From JBFWVJ01 sp050246795 (lineage in GTDB: Bacteria; Patescibacteriota; Gracilibacteria; JAUYGZ01), in contig JBFWVJ010000014.1 of NCBI GenBank assembly GCA_050246795.1, forward strand, positions 1 through 16,170: DNA of 16,170 nucleotides, in the 5' to 3' direction. This document shows, piece by piece, positions 13,109-16,170 of the stretch (the stretch's first letter is position 1; each line of letters begins with the position of its first letter). The translations under genes were made by a program, and so were the position numbers. Below the pieces are notes generated by a model. It saw only the letters and a list, made by a program, of their open reading frames with translations. It was not told the origin of the DNA and searched no databases.

Positions 13109-14005
13109 TCACGGCTGCAAAATCTCCTCCGTCTCTCCATCGATAGAAATTTCGACCTCCCTCACCGTCGGGAATTGTTTGAGCGTGGTTTCGATCTGGC
13201 TATAGATAGACTGGATCCGACAGGAACCTCCCACCTGATAGTCGAGTTCTTCGCTGAAATCCACCTTCGCCACGCCGTTTTCGACCACCAGTCGCTGGAT
13301 CTTCACTCCTTCATTGAGGGAAGTGATGTACCCCTCGGCTTTTTCACTCGCCGTCGGTCCCTTCAATAACTCTTCCAAAGCCGCTCGCGCAATGCCCTGA
13401 GTTTTCGGAATGCTTCGCTCGACGACAAACACCTTGGCGCAGTCCATAAAATCCGGATCTTTTACCGAGTTGGGAAAATACACCCTTACGATGCTCGTTT
13501 CTCCTCGATGGATCTTCACCGGGATTTCAAGCTGGTCAGCATGTTCTGGAAGTCCTGAAGCGTTCGCCTTTTCCAAGATCAACGTCCCATCTTCAGATAC
13601 CCCTGACTTGAAACGCTCGAGAACGGCCTTGAACGGCACGAACCCCACCTGCATCCAATCATCTTGTGCCTCTGCGTACCCCACCGCCACCTCATTCCCC
13701 TGCGCATCCACCAGCCGCACCGGAAAGGTCGCCTCAAAATACCAGCCTCCCCTCGCCTCGCCCGTCACGGTCAGCGGAGCGGTAACGGTTTGACCTTGCT
13801 GCGGAAACGTCACGACGATGTGATCATCGGTCGTGGGCTCTATGGCCTCTTCCTCATGCTCTTCCTCTTCATCCGGCAACGCATCCTCCTCACCGATCAC
13901 CGTACTGGGCCCACGCGGCGGACCTTGCCGCTCCACGAAACAGCCATTCAGAAACCCGAGACCGAGGAATACTACCAAGAAAACCTGAATCGTACGCAAT
14001 GACAT
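13109..14005 (-). CDS. lipoprotein with Gmad2 and GerMN domains
   Basis: The 298-residue predicted lipoprotein has signal MSLRTIQVFLVVFLGLGFLNGC (lipobox LNGC, Cys22) and an acidic Glu-rich linker (about 36-60). A Gmad2 immunoglobulin-like domain comes next (about 62-150: VTFPQQGQTVTAPLTVTGEA, WMQVGFVPF). The C-terminal GerMN domain (about 165-298) includes VRVYFPN, AALEELLKGPT, VAKVDFSEEL and IYSQIETTLKQF. These domains were named from spore germination proteins but occur widely in envelope lipoproteins of non-sporulating bacteria. No sporulation gene is present here. A cell-wall or envelope role is likely, exact function unknown. A TACAAT at 14032-14027 on the minus strand may be its -10, giving a leader of about 15 bases without a Shine-Dalgarno. 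Confidence 0.9.
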   Translation of the reverse strand: MSLRTIQVFLVVFLGLGFLNGCFVERQGPPRGPSTVIGEEDALPDEEEEHEEEAIEPTTDDHIVVTFPQQGQTVTAPLTVTGEARGGWYFEATFPVRLVDAQGNEVAVGYAEAQDDWMQVGFVPFKAVLERFKSGVSEDGTLILEKANASGLPEHADQLEIPVKIHRGETSIVRVYFPNSVKDPDFMDCAKVFVVERSIPKTQGIARAALEELLKGPTASEKAEGYITSLNEGVKIQRLVVENGVAKVDFSEELDYQVGGSCRIQSIYSQIETTLKQFPTVREVEISIDGETEEILQP

Positions 14006-14067
14006 AAGGAAAGTGAAATATACCCCATTGTACCCCTCTCGATCGAATTCGTCGAATCAGCTTCTCT

Positions 14068-14095
14068 TTGACTTTTCAACGCTTTCAAATAGAAT
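14068..14095 (+). promoter_or_regulatory. sigma-70-type promoter of typA
   Basis: TTGACT, a 16-base spacer and TAGAAT predict a start near 14102. The resulting leader of about 86 bases is pyrimidine-rich, with repeated CGTACC units and no Shine-Dalgarno. Confidence 0.55.
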
Positions 14096-14188
14096 ATCTC
14101 CCGTTATACCTCGAGCCGCCAGCTCTTCTTTTCAGTACATATCCTCCTTACCTTCCGTACCTTTCGTACCCTACCAACCCTTCTCCCC

Positions 14189-15982
14189 ATGGAAATCAGA
14201 AACATCGCTATCATCGCCCACGTAGATCACGGAAAAACTACCCTGACGGATGCCATCATGAAGCAGACCGGAATGTTTGAAGAAGGGCAAAGTATGGACA
14301 CCAATAAACTGGAACAAGAGCGCGGGATCACCATTTACGCCAAAAACACCTCGGTTTTCTATCGAGACACGAAGATCAACATCGTCGATACCCCAGGCCA
14401 CGCCGATTTCGGCTCTGAAGTGGAACGCGTCTTGCGATCGATCGATTCAGTGCTTTTGATCGTCGATGCTCAGGAAGGTCCGATGCCTCAAACCCGCTTT
14501 GTCTTGAAGAAATCGCTGGAACTGGGCCTCAAACCCATCGTCGTCATCAACAAAATCGACAAGCCAGCTGCCAACCCTGATCAGGCTGAAGAACAAGTCC
14601 TCGAGCTCTTTTTCGAACTCGGCGCCAACGACGAGCAACTTGATTTCACGACCCTCTACGCCATCGGCCGAGAAGGCATCGCCAAAAAACAGCTCACCGA
14701 CGAATCGACCAATATCAACCCGCTGCTCGACACCATCCTGGAAGAAGTCCCCGCAGCTCCTTCTGATGCCAATGCTCCACTTTCTGCTCAGCCTTTCAAC
14801 CTCGGCTACGACAACTTCCTCGGACGTTTGGCCATCGCCAGAGTTTATCAGGGAACGATCAAGGTAGGACAAACCGTCCTCGTAAAAAGCGTCAATAAAG
14901 AGCCCTATAGTGGGAAAATCACCAAGCTCTTCAGCTTCCACGGCCTGAGCCGAAAAGAAACGGAATCCGCCAGCGCTGGGGATATCGTCATGATCGCCGG
15001 ACTCCCCGACATCTACATCGGTGATACCATTTGCCAAAACGAAGACCAGGAAATCCTCCCGGCCATCAAGATCGACGAACCAACGATCGCCCTCAACTTC
15101 CTCGTCAACGACTCCCCTTTTGCCGGACGGGATGGGAAATTCGTCACCAGCCGACAAATCCGGGAACGCCTTGAAAAAGAACTCGAAATCAATGTGGGGC
15201 TCCAAGTGGACTTTTCTGGGGGAGGAAACAGCTTCAAAGTCCTCGGACGAGGGGAACTGCACATCGCGATTCTCCTGGAAAACATGCGCCGGGAAGGCTT
15301 CGAAATGCAGGTTTCTCAACCCCAGGTCATCATCAAAGAAGAAAACGGCCAAAAACTCGAGCCATTTGAGGAAATCATTATCGATATCCCACTGGAATAC
15401 CAGGGAGTCGTCATCGAACGCATGAATAAACGGGCCTCCAGACTGATCAACATGACCCAGCACAGCAATTCCATCCGACTCGTGTTCGAAGGCCCTACCC
15501 GTGGACTCCTGGGCTATCGAGGTCAATTCATCGTCGACACCAAAGGTGAAGGGATCTTCTCCAGCCGAGTAGTAGGCTTCAAACCCTATGCCGGAGAAAT
15601 CGAGAAACGGGAAACCGGCGCCATGGTCAGCATGGCCTCAGGGACGGCCCTGGCATTCTCCTTGTGGAATCTTCAGGATCGCGGTGAACTCTATATCCCA
15701 CCAAATACAGACGTCTACGAAGGCATGATCATCGGAAATACCTCCAAGGGCGAAGAGATGACCGTCAATCCGATCAAAGGAAAGGCTTTGACCAATGTCC
15801 GGGCTTCCGGATCCGACGAAGCCATTACCCTCACCCCACCGAAACTCCTGAGCATCGAAACGGGTATGGAAATCATGTCCAACGATGAATACCTGGAAGT
15901 AACGCCCAACCACGTACGCCTCAGAAAGCAGTTTTTGAAAGAAACCGACCGAGTACGGGCAAAAAGAGCCATGGAGAAATAA
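14189..15982 (+). CDS. typA: ribosome-associated GTPase TypA/BipA
   Basis: TypA is a translational GTPase related to EF-G. It binds the 70S ribosome and helps 50S assembly and stress or cold adaptation. The 597-residue protein is full length, against roughly 605-615 in well-known homologues. G1 is AHVDHGKT (residues 10-17), the switch region is ERGITIYAKNTSV, G3 is DTPGHADF and G4 is NKID. The family-specific C-terminal half follows, including GRGELHIAILLENMRREGFE, LLGYRGQFIVDTKGEG, GAMVSMASGTALAFSLWNLQDRGELYI and NDEYLEVTPNHVRLRKQFL. The start ATG sits directly before MEIRNIAIIAHVDHGKT, as expected. No Shine-Dalgarno is seen. A C-rich repeat and the IS5-like element follow 20-70 bases after its stop. 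Confidence 0.97.
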   Translation: MEIRNIAIIAHVDHGKTTLTDAIMKQTGMFEEGQSMDTNKLEQERGITIYAKNTSVFYRDTKINIVDTPGHADFGSEVERVLRSIDSVLLIVDAQEGPMPQTRFVLKKSLELGLKPIVVINKIDKPAANPDQAEEQVLELFFELGANDEQLDFTTLYAIGREGIAKKQLTDESTNINPLLDTILEEVPAAPSDANAPLSAQPFNLGYDNFLGRLAIARVYQGTIKVGQTVLVKSVNKEPYSGKITKLFSFHGLSRKETESASAGDIVMIAGLPDIYIGDTICQNEDQEILPAIKIDEPTIALNFLVNDSPFAGRDGKFVTSRQIRERLEKELEINVGLQVDFSGGGNSFKVLGRGELHIAILLENMRREGFEMQVSQPQVIIKEENGQKLEPFEEIIIDIPLEYQGVVIERMNKRASRLINMTQHSNSIRLVFEGPTRGLLGYRGQFIVDTKGEGIFSSRVVGFKPYAGEIEKRETGAMVSMASGTALAFSLWNLQDRGELYIPPNTDVYEGMIIGNTSKGEEMTVNPIKGKALTNVRASGSDEAITLTPPKLLSIETGMEIMSNDEYLEVTPNHVRLRKQFLKETDRVRAKRAMEK

Positions 15983-16004
15983 AGCGAGAGCATTCCATTT
16001 TGTC

Positions 16005-16053
16005 ATTTCGACCGAAATCGAGGGGGTGTCCCCCCCCTTTTTGAGGGGGCTAG
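16005..16053. repeat. dispersed C/G-rich palindromic repeat interrupted by the IS
   Basis: ATTTCG-AC-CGAAAT (16005-16018) is followed by a C/G hairpin of C7, TTTTTGA and G5 (16030-16049). In reverse complement this reads CTAGCCCCCTCAAAAAGGGGG, close to 12949-12968 with one mismatch. The IS5-like element begins right after its CTAG (16050-16053). Confidence 0.6.
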
Positions 16054-16170
16054 GCAGTGTTAACATAAGCATGGTAAGATGAGCTCATCTTTACCAAAGT
16101 TATGCAGAAATTTCTAACTGATGAACAGTTTAATCATATTGCTCAATATTTTCCAATACCAAGAAAACCC
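16054..16170 (+). mobile_element. IS5-like insertion sequence, truncated by window edge (right copy)
   Basis: It begins GCAGTGTTAACATAAGC after a CTAG target and is identical in inverted orientation to the left copy (positions 121-5). It contains an inner GATGAGCTCATC palindrome-like stretch and the start of the transposase gene. The element continues beyond the window. Confidence 0.75.
16102..16170 (+). CDS. IS5-family transposase, N-terminal fragment (right copy)
   Basis: From the ATG at 16102 the frame encodes 23 residues, MQKFLTDEQF to PIPRKP, identical to the left copy. It is cut by the window end. The family call rests on the LTDEQ...FP pattern and the CTAG target. Confidence 0.6.
   Translation, partial: MQKFLTDEQFNHIAQYFPIPRKP

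Noticed and set aside
13109..14005. Evidence of sporulation from the GerMN/Gmad2 protein
   Set aside because: These domains are common in lipoproteins of non-sporulating bacteria and no other spore gene is present.
14447..15526. 359-codon open frame antisense to typA
   Set aside because: It lies wholly inside typA on the opposite strand, has low-complexity composition and no recognisable domain; a codon-bias shadow.
1..16170. Composite transposon flanked by two inverted IS5-like copies
   Set aside because: The interior includes housekeeping typA, a tRNA and several convergent operons, and both IS copies are cut at the window edge. An assembly break at a repeat is simpler.
1..16170. Alternative genetic code with UGA read as glycine, as in some CPR groups
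   Set aside because: msrA, the regulator gene and the redoxin gene end in TGA at the expected protein ends, and no conserved Gly is encoded by TGA.
1..16170. CRISPR array
   Set aside because: No regularly spaced direct repeats were seen.

Overview
The window is a stretch of bacterial chromosome with the standard genetic code (several genes end in TGA). Almost no gene has a recognisable Shine-Dalgarno sequence. The mix of a Gmad2/GerMN lipoprotein, class III ribonucleotide reductase, an AniA-like copper nitrite reductase, TypA and UvsE suggests a fermentative or facultatively anaerobic lineage. A Patescibacteria/CPR group such as Peregrinibacteria is my guess, but no marker in the window proves it. 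Both ends lie inside the same IS5-like insertion sequence: positions 5-125 and 16050-16170 form an inverted repeat of about 121 bp. This probably marks where an assembly broke at a repeat.

Layout. 1-180: truncated IS5-like end. 181-1011 (-): formyltransferase-like gene, divergent from msrA (1154-1723, +). 1737-2033 (-): small AT-rich membrane-tailed protein. 2065-3432: complete IS3-family element with a U UUU UUA frameshift heptamer, ending 6 bp from tRNA-Gln(CUG) (3439-3513, -). 3668-4180 (+): thioredoxin-fold lipoprotein, convergent with uvsE (4187-5056, -). 5094-6978 (-): two-gene nitrite reductase operon, a DUF1573 lipoprotein followed by a DUF1573-NirK fusion lipoprotein. 7098-7799 (+): divergent Crp/Fnr regulator. 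7836-10935 (-): nrdD, redoxin gene and nrdG. 11185-11481 (-): RRM RNA-binding protein, divergent from a DEAD-box helicase (11753-12934, +). 12942-13101: nested palindromic element containing a strong bidirectional terminator. 13109-14005 (-): Gmad2/GerMN lipoprotein. 14189-15982 (+): typA. After that come a second copy of the palindromic motif and the IS5-like element.

The central 5-11 kb region reads as an anaerobic or nitrogen-oxide module. The Crp/Fnr protein has a CRP-like recognition helix (R-E-N-L-S-R). Two near-identical GTGA-N6-TCAC palindromes lie in the window, one between its gene and the nitrite reductase operon and one upstream of nrdD. Both sit about 41 bases upstream of a possible -10 for the downstream operon, so one regulator may control nitrite reduction and oxygen-independent dNTP synthesis. 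The nitrite reductase is unusual: it is a predicted lipoprotein with a DUF1573 domain and a His-rich linker in front of the two cupredoxin domains, and the axial methionine of its type-1 copper site is replaced by alanine.
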